Notes: generated by a model not told the origin, from the letters alone. Positions 42,671 to 51,484 are shown, counted from the first letter of the stretch. The stretch is DNA of 64,000 nt from Myxococcus qinghaiensis (GCF_024198215.1 NZ_JAKCFA010000005.1:62001-126000); one strand, 5' to 3'. Numbers and translations are program-made.

Positions 42671-42686
42671 AGCAACTCACGTGCCC
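42671..42686 (-). promoter_or_regulatory. Sigma-54 (-24/-12) promoter of the minor-pilin operon
   Basis: On the minus strand the sequence reads GGGCAC-GTGAG-TTGCT, against the consensus TGGCAC-N5-TTGCA/T: the GG and GC anchors and the spacing are all correct, with one base different in each box at most. Transcription would start near 42660, leaving a leader of about 45 nt before pilX. Other type IV pilus genes in myxobacteria use sigma-54. Confidence 0.7.
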
Positions 42687-42843
42687 GCAAGGGCAGGTCG
42701 GCAACCCCCTGAAATCCTTCCGGTGCGGGCCAGCCCGGAGAGGAATGGGGTCCGGATTGACCTCGCAAAAGATGCGAGGCTACGTGCTTTTGCGTAGTGG
42801 AGGGTTCACGGCGGGAGCAACCGGGCAGGCGCCCGGAGCCGCG

Positions 42844-43560
42844 TCATCCGGGCTCCTGCTCCAGCGCGCGCAGCCGGTTCACCAGGGCCTGCATTCGCTC
42901 CTGGTGCGAGCCGGCCCAGAAGACCCGCCGGCAGTCGGGACATTGTTGGAACCGCGAGTACCGCTCCGCCACGCCTTCGGGGACGCGGTCTGTCACCTCG
43001 TGTGGTTCCGCGGGACTCAGGGATGCGTTGCAGGCGATGCACCGGGAGAACGGCTTCATCCGCGCCGTGAGCCCGTAGCGGCGCACCACCTCCACCAGCT
43101 GCTCAGCGGGGTCCGTCTCGCGAGGGAAGTAGCCCAGGACGACCTCGCCCCGCTTGAGCACGCCGATGTCCCGCGTCAGCACGACGCGCTGCTCGGTGCT
43201 GGAGATTCGCGCCAGCTCTTCATCCGCGAAGTCGTTGCGCCAGAGCGTGTCGAAGCCGAGCATCCGCAGGAAGCCCGACAGCCGTCCCAGTCCCACGTCG
43301 AGCACGAAGCGGGGCATGCCCTCCACGTGCTGGAGCGCTGGCCAGGCCTCCACCCGCGAGCCGGGCGTCACCCGGTGCGAGAAGCCCACGGGCTCGTCGT
43401 TGACGTGCACCCGGTCCATTTCGGGGTGGGGAGGCCCGAGCGACTCGATGAGGTCCTTGACCGCCGGCGAGCCCTGGGGCGCCACCTGCAACTCCTCCAG
43501 TCCGCGCTTCTCCGGAGCGAGGAAGTCCTTGAGTCGGCCATGGAGTCGGACGGTCACCAC
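42844..43560 (-). CDS. Ubiquitin-like plus Mut7-C RNase-domain protein
   Basis: 238 residues. The first 80 residues look like a ThiS/MoaD-type ubiquitin-like fold (VTVRLHGRLKDFLAP, DEPVGFSHRVTPGSRVEAWP) but without a C-terminal GlyGly. Residues 84-235 match the Mut7-C RNase (PIN-like) domain: FVLDVGLGRLSGFLRMLGFD with Asp, VVLTRDIGVLKRG, and a zinc ribbon CIACN...CPDCRRVFW. The combination is known in bacteria but its substrate RNA is not. It is cytoplasmic and monocistronic, downstream of nothing obvious and divergent from the EEP-like lipoprotein gene. Confidence 0.85.
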   Translation of the reverse strand: MVTVRLHGRLKDFLAPEKRGLEELQVAPQGSPAVKDLIESLGPPHPEMDRVHVNDEPVGFSHRVTPGSRVEAWPALQHVEGMPRFVLDVGLGRLSGFLRMLGFDTLWRNDFADEELARISSTEQRVVLTRDIGVLKRGEVVLGYFPRETDPAEQLVEVVRRYGLTARMKPFSRCIACNASLSPAEPHEVTDRVPEGVAERYSRFQQCPDCRRVFWAGSHQERMQALVNRLRALEQEPG

Positions 43561-43763
43561 TGGAGGCTCTGGATTCCGCCGCGATGCGCGGCCGGGAGGG
43601 TTGGGCGAGGTTCACCCCGCGATTTTCACCGCTGTAAATGTTCGATTTGGCGGTAAGTCGCAGGACTAGAGCCCGGGTCGCCTTCTATACTCCCGCGCCC
43701 GTCCACTTGCCGGTGCTGACGGTCGACACCTTGAATCGTCATCACGGAAGCAGGCCCGAGCGC

Positions 43764-45365
43764 ATGAAGAAGACTTTCTCCTACCTGGCGTGTGCGGCGG
43801 TCTCGCTCACGATTCTCGCGCTGGCCTGTGGTGATTCGGATCCGCCCAAGACGCCGCTGCCGCTGGAGGATGGCGGGGTGCTGTGGGTGCAGTGTGATCC
43901 ACAGCAAGTACCAGGTGTCTGTGGCGCGGACGAGGAGTGCCGCTTCGTCCCGTTCTATGACCGCTCCATCTGCGTGCGCCCGTGCGGGCCGCAGGCCGCG
44001 TGTGGTCAGGCGGAGGCGCAGTGCTGCCCCACGGGTGAGGAGCGCGACGGCGGCGAGGCGACCTTCTGCCTGCCGAGTGAGGTCTGCGAGGCGACCCCGG
44101 ATGCCGGCGCCGACGCGGGGGATGGGGGCGAGGCGGCCGACGACGGCGGATCAACGCTGGACGGTGGCGACGTCGAGGGCGACGCGGGCCCGGTGACCGA
44201 TACCGATGCCGGTCCTGAGACCGACGCGGGTCCTGGCCCTGGCACCGACGCCGGCCCTGGTCCCGAGACCGATGCGGGTCCTGGCCCCGTTACCGATGCG
44301 GGTACGCAGATTGACGCCGGCCCCGGCCCCGAGACCGACGCGGGCCCCGTCACCGATGCGGGTACGCAGATTGACGCCGGTCCCGGCCCCGAGATTGACG
44401 CGGGCAGCCCGATCGACGCCGGTCCTGGTCCGGGCACGGACGCGGGCACCGACGCAGGCAGCCCGATTGACGCCGGTCCCGGTCCGGGAACGGACGCGGG
44501 CACGGACGCCGGCACGAGCACCGACGCCGGCACGAGCACCGACGCCGGCACGAGCACCGACGCCGGCACGGGGACGGGCTACACGAACATCCGCATCATG
44601 GCGGCGAACATCTCCAGCGGGAACGGGCAGGACTACGACCCGGGCCACGGCATCCGCCTGATGCAGGGCGTGGACCCCGACGTCGTGCTCATCCAGGAGT
44701 TCAACTACCGGACCGACTCGGTGGCGGACATCAGCACGCTGGTGAACGCGGTGGGCAGCGGCTTCTATTACTACCGGGAGGAAGGCGCGCAGATCCCCAA
44801 CGGCGTCATCAGCCGTTGGCCCATCATCCAGTCGGGTGAGTGGAACGACACGCAGGTCTCCAACCGGGACTTCGCGTGGGCGCGCATCGACATCCCTGGC
44901 CCGAAGGACCTCTGGGCGGTGAGCGTGCACCTGCTCACGTCGGGCTCGGGCGCTCGCAACAACGAGGCGAACCTCATCGTCAACTACATCCGGGCGCAAA
45001 TTCCGGAGAGCGACTACCTGGTCATCGGCGGCGACCTCAACACCGACAGCCGCTCGGAGGCGTGCTTCACCACGTTCAAGAACGTGGTCGTCACCACCGC
45101 GCCGCACCCGGCCGACAAGAACGGCAACGTCAACACCAACGCCAACCGGAACAAGCCGTATGACCATGTCCTGGTGGACGCGGACCTGAACCAGTACCAC
45201 CAGCCCACCGTCATCGGCTCCAACAGCTTCGCGGGCGGACTGGTGCTCGACACCCGCGTCTACACGCCGCTGTCGGACATCGCGCCGGCGCAATCCGGAG
45301 ACAGCGGTGCCTCCGGCATGCAGCACATGGGCATCATCAAGGACTTCCGCGTCCCCAACTTCTGA
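43764..45365 (+). CDS. Lipoprotein with Asp/Ala/Gly repeats and EEP nuclease-like domain
   Basis: The ATG at 43764 starts a lipoprotein signal (TILALAC); 533 residues. A Cys-rich segment (about 35-110) is followed by a low-complexity linker (about 115-270) made of DAGPGPETDAGPG-like and DAGTSTDAGTS repeats, likely extended and acidic. Residues about 272-533 form an endonuclease/exonuclease/phosphatase fold: NIRIMAANISS, QEFN (catalytic Glu), VSVHLLTSG, GGDLNTDS, YDHVLVDADL and the closing QHMGII with the catalytic His. A surface-anchored nuclease or phosphodiesterase could act on external DNA or lipids (inference). Confidence 0.85.
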   Translation: MKKTFSYLACAAVSLTILALACGDSDPPKTPLPLEDGGVLWVQCDPQQVPGVCGADEECRFVPFYDRSICVRPCGPQAACGQAEAQCCPTGEERDGGEATFCLPSEVCEATPDAGADAGDGGEAADDGGSTLDGGDVEGDAGPVTDTDAGPETDAGPGPGTDAGPGPETDAGPGPVTDAGTQIDAGPGPETDAGPVTDAGTQIDAGPGPEIDAGSPIDAGPGPGTDAGTDAGSPIDAGPGPGTDAGTDAGTSTDAGTSTDAGTSTDAGTGTGYTNIRIMAANISSGNGQDYDPGHGIRLMQGVDPDVVLIQEFNYRTDSVADISTLVNAVGSGFYYYREEGAQIPNGVISRWPIIQSGEWNDTQVSNRDFAWARIDIPGPKDLWAVSVHLLTSGSGARNNEANLIVNYIRAQIPESDYLVIGGDLNTDSRSEACFTTFKNVVVTTAPHPADKNGNVNTNANRNKPYDHVLVDADLNQYHQPTVIGSNSFAGGLVLDTRVYTPLSDIAPAQSGDSGASGMQHMGIIKDFRVPNF

Positions 45366-45414
45366 GTCGGTGACGCTCGCGCGCGGCGGCCCATTCCGGG
45401 GTCGCCGCGTGCGC

Positions 45415-45792
45415 TCAGAAGCTCCACTTGTGCTTGTTGCGCTCGATGAAGCGCGCCACCGGTGGGATGCGCGCGATGAGCGGCGTGAGCACGAACACCG
45501 CCGCCAGTCGCAGGGGCTTCACCACCTGCGAGGCCGCGTAGGCCGCCGCCCACGAGCCCGCCTTCTCGCCGGCGCTCGACGGCTGGAAGCCCAGCTTGAT
45601 GGCGAAGTAGAAACCCACCAGCACCAGGCCGAAGATGACGTAGTTCGTCACCAGCGCCAGCGGGCCGTACTCCAGCATCAGCGTCTTGAAGCGCGCCATC
45701 AGCGACGGCTTCGCGGCCTTGGCCGTCTGGGTCGGGGCGGGTGGGGGCGTGTCGGAGACTGAAGGATTCACGTCGGGCTCAACAGGCGACAT
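45415..45792 (-). CDS. DUF1279-like small membrane protein
   Basis: The ATG at 45792 gives 125 residues. After a Pro-rich N-terminus, the segment LMARFKTLMLEYGPLALVTN and YVIFGLVLVGFYFAIKLGF matches DUF1279 (FAM210-like) proteins, which have one or two membrane helices and a conserved YGP-x-A. The C-terminal half has a second helix (AVFVLTPLIARIPPVARFIE). In eukaryotes the family is mitochondrial; in bacteria the role is unknown. It is convergent with the nuclease-like lipoprotein and divergent from lspA. Confidence 0.75.
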   Translation of the reverse strand: MSPVEPDVNPSVSDTPPPAPTQTAKAAKPSLMARFKTLMLEYGPLALVTNYVIFGLVLVGFYFAIKLGFQPSSAGEKAGSWAAAYAASQVVKPLRLAAVFVLTPLIARIPPVARFIERNKHKWSF

Positions 45793-45913
45793 GTCTCCAC
45801 CATGCCCCAAAGAAGCGCTGGGAGGGAGACAGAGCGGGCAGGCCACCTGGGGCCGGCCAGGCACACCGGGTTGTCAGGGCTCGGGGGAGCGGGTTAGAGG
45901 ATTGGGACGCGTC

Positions 45914-46537
45914 ATGAAAGCCTCCCTCCGCCTCCTCCTCCTCGTGGCCACCACGGTGCTCGTCGCAGACCAGGTGACCAAATATCTGGCTGTGTCCCGG
46001 CTGACAGATGCCCTGGATGGGCGGGAAGGGGTGGCCCGGGTGACGGGCTACTTCACCCAGCACAACCTGGACAACGACCCTCCGCCTCAGGGTGAGCGGA
46101 CGGTGACGCGGCCCCATCGCTTCATCGAGGACTACTGGCACTTCCGCTACGTGGAGAACCCGGGCGCGGCGTGGGGGCTGTTCGCCAACCTGCCGGACGG
46201 GGTGCGGCGCTCGTTCTTCCACGTGGTGAGCGTGGCGGCGCTGGCCTTCATCTTCCTGATGTACCGCCGCACCTCGCTGGACCAGAAGCTGGTGCGCGTG
46301 GCGCTGGCGCTCATCACCGGCGGCGCGCTGGGCAACTTCGTGGACCGGCTGATTCGCGGCTACGTCATCGACTTCATCGACTGGCATTGGCGCAACCAGC
46401 CAGGCATGCGCTGGCCCACCTTCAACGTGGCGGACGCGGCCATCTGCGTGGGCGTGGCCTTCATGCTGCTGGACTCGCTGAAGGTGCGCCGCCCGGAGAC
46501 CGTTCCGGCGCCCCTGACGCAGAGCCCCAATCCGTGA
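45914..46537 (+). CDS. lspA: Lipoprotein signal peptidase (first copy)
   Basis: 207 residues from the ATG at 45914. Four membrane helices and the signature motifs of signal peptidase II: VADQVTKYLAV, VENPGAAWGLF, GNFVDRLIRGYVIDFIDWHW (first catalytic Asp) and FNVADAAICVGV (second Asp). It removes signal peptides from diacylglyceryl-modified prolipoproteins in the inner membrane. It is longer than E. coli LspA (164) owing to an insert between helices 1 and 2 (about 30-75). A second copy follows 33 bp later and lgt after that. Confidence 0.93.
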   Translation: MKASLRLLLLVATTVLVADQVTKYLAVSRLTDALDGREGVARVTGYFTQHNLDNDPPPQGERTVTRPHRFIEDYWHFRYVENPGAAWGLFANLPDGVRRSFFHVVSVAALAFIFLMYRRTSLDQKLVRVALALITGGALGNFVDRLIRGYVIDFIDWHWRNQPGMRWPTFNVADAAICVGVAFMLLDSLKVRRPETVPAPLTQSPNP

Positions 46538-46570
46538 CGGCTGGGGGGCTGGTGGTGTAAGCCCCGGGCC

Positions 46571-47182
46571 GTGCCTCGCAAATACGTCATCCTCATCGCC
46601 GTCGCCCTGGGCGTCATCGTCCTGGACCAGTGGACGAAGTACCTCGTCGTCCGTGAGCTGACCTCCCAGATGCAAGGGCAGGAGACGCTGGGCGGGCGCC
46701 TGGGCGCCATGTTCGGCGAGCCGCCCCCGCAGGGCTTCGACGGGCTGCACTACCGCTCGCGCCGCAGCATCGAGGTGTCCGACTCCTTCTTCCGCCTGCG
46801 CTACGCGGAGAACCCGGGCGCGGCCTGGGGCCTGTTCCGCAGCCTCCCGCCCCAGCAGCGCGGCCCGCTCTTCCACGTGGTGAGCCTGGGCGCGGTGGTC
46901 CTCATCGTCTTCTACTTCCGCAAGCTGTCCGGCTCGGACCCGGAGGAGAAGTGGGCGCTGTGGGGCCTGCCGCTGGTGCTGGGCGGCGCGCTGGGCAACT
47001 ACATCGACCGGCTGGCGCGGGGCTTCGTCATCGACTTCCTGGAGGCCCACTGGTTCGACAAGGCCGCGTGGCCTTCGTTCAACATCGCCGACGCGGCCAT
47101 CTGCGTGGGCGTGGGGCTGCTGCTCGTGGACGCCTTCGTCCGCAAGGAGAAGCCCGCACCGGCCCCGTCCAAGGCCGCCTGA
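46571..47182 (+). CDS. lspA: Lipoprotein signal peptidase (second, tandem copy)
   Basis: 203 residues from a GTG at 46571. All active-site motifs are intact: LDQWTKYLVV, AENPGAAWGLF, GNYIDRLARGFVIDFLEAHW and FNIADAAICVGVG. It carries an insert comparable to that of the first copy, including a duplicated-looking segment (LHYRSRRSIEVSDSFFRLRY). Both copies look functional. In myxobacteria extra LspA copies are known, and the antibiotic TA/myxovirescin targets LspA, so a second copy may support dosage or resistance. It is co-directional with lspA and lgt. Confidence 0.93.
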   Translation: MPRKYVILIAVALGVIVLDQWTKYLVVRELTSQMQGQETLGGRLGAMFGEPPPQGFDGLHYRSRRSIEVSDSFFRLRYAENPGAAWGLFRSLPPQQRGPLFHVVSLGAVVLIVFYFRKLSGSDPEEKWALWGLPLVLGGALGNYIDRLARGFVIDFLEAHWFDKAAWPSFNIADAAICVGVGLLLVDAFVRKEKPAPAPSKAA

Positions 47183-47298
47183 AGCAACGCCTCCCGGGAG
47201 GGCAGCCGGGCGGACCGGCGGGCCCCTCGCCTTGTCTGGCCGCGCGACGGGAGTAGCCTCCCCGCCGCGCCGCACCCTTCGCCCTCCGGCAGGTCCCC

Positions 47299-48606
47299 AT
47301 GCTTCCCGTCCTCTTCCGCTTCACCTTCACCAGCCTCTGGACGCAACTGCTGCTGTACGCGGTCGCCGCGGGCACGGTGGGCTACATCGCCTTCAACGGG
47401 TGGCGGGGCGCGCCGAGCGTGCTGGACCCGAAGACGGGCACCCTGGCCGAGGCGACCTCCACGGACCGGCTGCTGCGCGCGCTGGGCTTCGGCGTCGCCG
47501 GTGCGGGGCTCGCGTGGTTCGGCCTGAAGTACGCGCTGCCCGCGGACGCGTTCCCCGGCGGCAAGGGCGAGGGCATCCCCCTTCACACCTACGGCGTGCT
47601 CCTGGCGGCTGGCTTCTCCCTGGCGCTGACGGTGGCGGGGCGGCTGGCCCAGGACGAGTGGCGCCAGGTGAAGCTCGTCGAGGGGCGCTGGGTGAACCTG
47701 GAGGGGATGAAGAAGCGCGAGCAGGTGCTGGACATGGCCTTCTGGGTGCTCATCGGCGGCATCGGCGGCAGCCGGCTGCTCTTCATCCTGGTCAACTGGA
47801 AGGACTACGCCAAGGACTGGACGCAGGTGTTCTCGCTGGGCGGTGGGCTCGTCTTCTACGGAGGCCTCATCGGCGCGGCGGTGGCGGCGTGGCTCTACGC
47901 TCGCTCCACGGGCATGGACTTCCTGCGGCTGGCGGACGTGTGCATCCCCACCGTGTCGTTGGGCCAGTGCCTGGGCCGGCTGGGCTGCTTCAGTGCGGGG
48001 TGCTGCTGGGGGGACGTGGCGCCCTCGCACGCGGCCTCCGCCGTGCACTTCCCGGGGCCCGGAATCGCGCAGGACCTGCTCGGGCGGGTGGGCAACTCGT
48101 CGAGCCTCGCGTACTCCTCCCAACTGGAGGACTCGCGCTTCGTCGTGGAGGCGACAGGACAGATTCTGCACCAGGCGGCGCCGGACGCGGTGCGCATCTC
48201 CGACTGGGTGCTCCAGCACGGCCACACCCTGGGCGTCTACCCCACCCAGCTCTTCGAGTCCGTGGGTCAGCTCGTCCTCTTCGTGGGGCTCATGTACGCG
48301 CGCCGCTACCGCCGCTTCCACGGGCAGATTTTCGCCCTGTGGCTGATGGCCTACGCGGTGCTGCGCAGCACGGTGGAATTGTTCCGTGGGGACGTGGAGC
48401 GAGGCACCCTGCACGGGCTCCTGGAGTCAATGGGGGCCCAGGGGCTGGCGGCCTCGGTGCCGCTGGAGGCCTGGTACAACGTCTCCACCAGCCAGTTCAT
48501 CTCGCTGTGCATGTTCACTTTGGGCGCCGTGCTGCTCTACCAGAAGGGGCGGCGAGGGGCGGGCGAGGCGGCGGGCGGTCTGGGTCCCACCCCGTCGGCG
48601 GCGTGA
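47299..48606 (+). CDS. lgt: Prolipoprotein diacylglyceryl transferase
   Basis: 435 residues, longer than E. coli Lgt (291) because of N-terminal and mid-protein extensions. Motifs: PLHTYGVLLAAGF (catalytic His region), GGLVFYGGLIGA, the Lgt signature in a divergent form GRLGCFSAGCCWG (canonical GRxGNFxNxE), and YPTQLFES near the C-terminus. About seven helices. It transfers diacylglycerol from phosphatidylglycerol to the lipobox Cys, the step before LspA. The CCWG variant is typical of the delta-proteobacterial subgroup. The linked lspA pair makes a lipoprotein-maturation cluster. Confidence 0.9.
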   Translation: MLPVLFRFTFTSLWTQLLLYAVAAGTVGYIAFNGWRGAPSVLDPKTGTLAEATSTDRLLRALGFGVAGAGLAWFGLKYALPADAFPGGKGEGIPLHTYGVLLAAGFSLALTVAGRLAQDEWRQVKLVEGRWVNLEGMKKREQVLDMAFWVLIGGIGGSRLLFILVNWKDYAKDWTQVFSLGGGLVFYGGLIGAAVAAWLYARSTGMDFLRLADVCIPTVSLGQCLGRLGCFSAGCCWGDVAPSHAASAVHFPGPGIAQDLLGRVGNSSSLAYSSQLEDSRFVVEATGQILHQAAPDAVRISDWVLQHGHTLGVYPTQLFESVGQLVLFVGLMYARRYRRFHGQIFALWLMAYAVLRSTVELFRGDVERGTLHGLLESMGAQGLAASVPLEAWYNVSTSQFISLCMFTLGAVLLYQKGRRGAGEAAGGLGPTPSAA

Positions 48607-48647
48607 GGTTGATCCCCGGGCGCGGGTTGGGGACACTCTGAGGAGTC

Positions 48648-49868
48648 ATGCCTCCCTCCGACGCCCGACAGTCGTCCGCTTCGAAGTCCTCCGCTTCGAA
48701 GTCCTCCGCTTCGAAGTCCCAGGCCCCGTCGGACAGCAGCTCCAGCGAGGCCGTGCTCCAGGAGTGCGAGGCGCTGGAGGCGGAGCTGGCCATCCTCCGC
48801 AACCTCTACGAGCAGTACTTCCTGGGCAACGAGCGTCACCCGCCCACGCGGGCGCATGACGACTTCAAGAAGCGGGTGATGCGGCTCAAGACGGGCTTCA
48901 TCCGCAGCACCGCCGCCAAGTTCCGCGTCGGGAGCATCCACGGCAAGTACCTCACGTACGACAGGCTCTGGGCGCGCACGCTGCAGGAAATCGAGGCGGG
49001 CACGTACAAGCGGGACTTGTTCAAGGCCCGCCGTCGCGCGGAGGTGCGCGGTCCGTCTTCCAGCAGTGACGCGAAGAAGGGCGTGGTGGAGCTCCCTGAG
49101 GACATCTCCGACATGGACTTCGAGGAGGTGGAGGAGATTCTCCGCCCCCGCCCCGCCAACGAACCGCAGGTGCCGTCCGCCGCCGCTTCGGTCGGAACGC
49201 CCTTCCGGGGGACGCCCTCGGTGCCTTCCGTGACGCCCGCGGTGGCTCCAGTCTCTTCTCCGCCTCCGTCGCGAGCGTCAGGCGTGCCCGGGGTGGCTCC
49301 GCTGACCGCCGGTGGGATGCCCTCCGTGGCGCCAGTGACGGGAACGCCGCCGCGAGGACAGCCCTCGGTGGCGCCGGTGACGGGAACGCCGCCGCGTGGA
49401 CAGCCCACGGTGGCGCCGGTGACGGGAGCCCCCATGCGCGGCGGACTGCCCACGGTGACGTCGCCGCTGGGAAGCGCGCCCGCGAAGGCTCCCGCGACAG
49501 TGCCTCCGGGCATGGCCGCGAAGCCGGCGAGCACTGTGAGCACCGTCCCTCCCGCACGGCCCACCGTGCCGGGTGCGACGACGGTGCCCAGGCCGGCCAC
49601 GGTGCCGCCGCCGTCTTCGGCGTCCAGGCCTCCCCCGTCGGGAGGAGGCGGCGGCATGTCGGACGACAAGCTGCGCGCGGTGTACGACGCGTACGTCACC
49701 GCGAAGCGGCGGTGCCAGGAAGACACCTCGAAAATCTCCTACGAGTCGGTGGCCGCGACGCTGCGCAAGCAGGTGCCGGAGCTGCTCAAGCAGCACAACG
49801 CCAAGGCGGTGGAGTTCAAGGTCGTCATCAAGGACGGCAAGGCCTCGCTCAAGGCCGTGCCGAAGTAG
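48648..49868 (+). CDS. Pro/Ala-rich protein with conserved N- and C-terminal domains (MXAN_5187-like)
   Basis: 406 residues. An opening SASKS repeat (four copies, 48679-48720), then a helical domain (AVLQECEALEAELAILRNLY, YKRDLFKARRRAEVRG; about 35-140), a Pro/Thr/Val-rich linker with near-identical units (PSVAPVTGTPPRGQ, about 180-340), and a compact C-terminal domain (DDKLRAVYDAYVTAKRRCQE, EFKVVIKDGKASLKAVPK). I recall a myxobacterial family named after MXAN_5187 with this C-terminal domain; treat that as a tentative match. No signal peptide, so probably cytoplasmic. It is followed closely (9 nt) by the KdsC-like gene, implying one transcript. Confidence 0.7.
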   Translation: MPPSDARQSSASKSSASKSSASKSQAPSDSSSSEAVLQECEALEAELAILRNLYEQYFLGNERHPPTRAHDDFKKRVMRLKTGFIRSTAAKFRVGSIHGKYLTYDRLWARTLQEIEAGTYKRDLFKARRRAEVRGPSSSSDAKKGVVELPEDISDMDFEEVEEILRPRPANEPQVPSAAASVGTPFRGTPSVPSVTPAVAPVSSPPPSRASGVPGVAPLTAGGMPSVAPVTGTPPRGQPSVAPVTGTPPRGQPTVAPVTGAPMRGGLPTVTSPLGSAPAKAPATVPPGMAAKPASTVSTVPPARPTVPGATTVPRPATVPPPSSASRPPPSGGGGGMSDDKLRAVYDAYVTAKRRCQEDTSKISYESVAATLRKQVPELLKQHNAKAVEFKVVIKDGKASLKAVPK

Positions 49869-49877
49869 GCCCTCGCG

Positions 49878-50381
49878 ATGAACCAGAACCTGGAATCGCT
49901 CAAGGCGAGGGTGGCGCGGCTGTCGGTGATGATTTTCGACATCGACGGGACGCTCACCGACGGCCGCATCTTCTGGGTGCCCAACTCCGGCTGGACGCAG
50001 ATGTACAGCGTGCGGGACGGCATGGGCATCAAGCGGCTGCAGGAGGTGGGCATCGAGGTGGCCGCCATCTCCGGAGGCGACAGCCTGTCCGCGCAGATGC
50101 GGATGCAGTCGCTGGGAATCAAGCACGTGCACTTCGGCAGTCAGGACAAGGTGGCGCACTTCGAGAAGCTGCTGGCGCTGCTGAATGTCTCCGCCGAGCA
50201 CTGTGGCTACATGGGTGACGAGGTGGTGGACCTGCCGCTGCTCAAGGCCGTGGGCTTCTCCTCCGCGCCGCCCGAGGCACCGGACGAGGTGCGCGCGCAG
50301 GTGCACTACGTCGCCCAGAAGCCCGCGGGCTTCGGTGCCGCGCGCGAGGTCTGCGAGTTCATCCTCCGCCACCGCGCGTAG
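49878..50381 (+). CDS. kdsC: KdsC-like HAD phosphatase
   Basis: 167 residues, the length of KdsC. HAD motif I is FDIDGTLTDG (catalytic Asp and the second Asp, with the TDG typical of KdsC), motif II is AISGGDS, and motif III/IV is CGYMGDEVVDLPLL. C0/C1-type lacking a cap, so it would work as a tetramer. KdsC removes phosphate from 3-deoxy-D-manno-octulosonate 8-phosphate in lipopolysaccharide core synthesis. Other Kdo genes are not in view, so substrate is inferred from family only. Confidence 0.82.
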   Translation: MNQNLESLKARVARLSVMIFDIDGTLTDGRIFWVPNSGWTQMYSVRDGMGIKRLQEVGIEVAAISGGDSLSAQMRMQSLGIKHVHFGSQDKVAHFEKLLALLNVSAEHCGYMGDEVVDLPLLKAVGFSSAPPEAPDEVRAQVHYVAQKPAGFGAAREVCEFILRHRA

Positions 50382-50450
50382 GCGCCGCTTCACGCGACTC
50401 GGTGCTCGCGGGAGCGCAAGCGCGTGGTTCCCTGTGCTAGGTCCGCGCGG

Positions 50451-51308
50451 GTGAACAAGGTCGCCCGGCCCTGGTGGTTCGTCGCTCCCGTCTTCGCGAC
50501 GTGTGTCGCCCTCTGGGCGGCGAGCGCGCACGGTGTTCGCCCCGCTGCGTTCCTTCCGAACCTCGCCGCCATCCTCGTCGGAGGCGCGGGCTTCCGGCTG
50601 CTGACCCAAGGGCCGTGGGAGTCGCATCGCCGGGCGGAGCGAGTGCTTCCCGTGCTCGCGTGTCTCGCCATCGCCGCGACGTTGGCCGCGCCGGGGCTGG
50701 AGGGCGTTCATCGCTGGTGGTCGCTGGGGCCCGTTCGCATCAACGCGTCAGCGGCCTTCCTGCCGTGGCTGTTTCTCGGCGTCGCGGCGCGCGGTGCCTG
50801 GCCCCGGTGGCTCGCGTGTGGGCTCCTGGTGTTGGTGCAGGGGCTTCACCTCCTGCAGCCGGATGCCTCACAGGCCACGGCGCTCGCGCTCGCGGCGCTG
50901 CCGTTGTTGGTGGGGGGCGACTTCGTGAACAGGCGCGTAGGCATCCCCATCGCCGTGCTGTTGCTGGGGCTCGCGGTCGTCACCTGGACGCGGAGCGACC
51001 CGCTGGAGCCGCTCGAGCATGTGGAGCGCATCCTCGTGCTCATCGTGTCGCGAGGAGCGCTCGGTGTGTTCGTGGCGATGGCCGCCGTGACGGGGTTGTT
51101 GCTCCCGGGACTCCTCGCGGCGCGGAGTCGGGATTCGAGGACCGCGCGACTGGGTGTCGCCTTCGTCCTGTATTTCGCCGCGTTGCTGGGCGCGACGTTC
51201 TTCGGGAACTTTCCTGTTCCCGTCATCGGCGCGGGCGCGGGGCCTGTTCTCGGCTGGTGGGCGATGCTCACGGTGCTGCGCGTACATGTGCAGGTGCCCC
51301 GGGCGTGA
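50451..51308 (+). CDS. Multi-helix inner-membrane protein of unknown function
   Basis: A GTG at 50451 gives 285 residues (VNKVARPWWFVAPVFATCVA). About eight hydrophobic helices with short loops; a few Arg and Trp flank them. No family or catalytic motif recognised. It is co-directional with kdsC (69 bp gap). The whole protein is hydrophobic enough to be a transporter-like or exopolysaccharide-related membrane factor, but nothing supports a specific assignment. Confidence 0.7.
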   Translation: MNKVARPWWFVAPVFATCVALWAASAHGVRPAAFLPNLAAILVGGAGFRLLTQGPWESHRRAERVLPVLACLAIAATLAAPGLEGVHRWWSLGPVRINASAAFLPWLFLGVAARGAWPRWLACGLLVLVQGLHLLQPDASQATALALAALPLLVGGDFVNRRVGIPIAVLLLGLAVVTWTRSDPLEPLEHVERILVLIVSRGALGVFVAMAAVTGLLLPGLLAARSRDSRTARLGVAFVLYFAALLGATFFGNFPVPVIGAGAGPVLGWWAMLTVLRVHVQVPRA

Positions 51309-51484
51309 AACCGGGGCGTCGGTGTCCGCGCCAACCCGAGCCTCGGTGTTGGGAATCGTTACTTCCTGAAAAGTCTGCCGGGTCGCTTGCCCGCACGGGT
51401 TGTCGCGTCAGGGGTGCCTCCCTAGTTTGGGCTTCGCGCATGAGGCCGGCGGACGGCGCGAGACACGTGGGAGGCGATGTGGGG

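Noticed and set aside
48679-48720. Short tandem DNA repeat as a mobile or regulatory element
   Set aside because: It is an in-frame SASKS coding repeat at the start of the Pro-rich protein.
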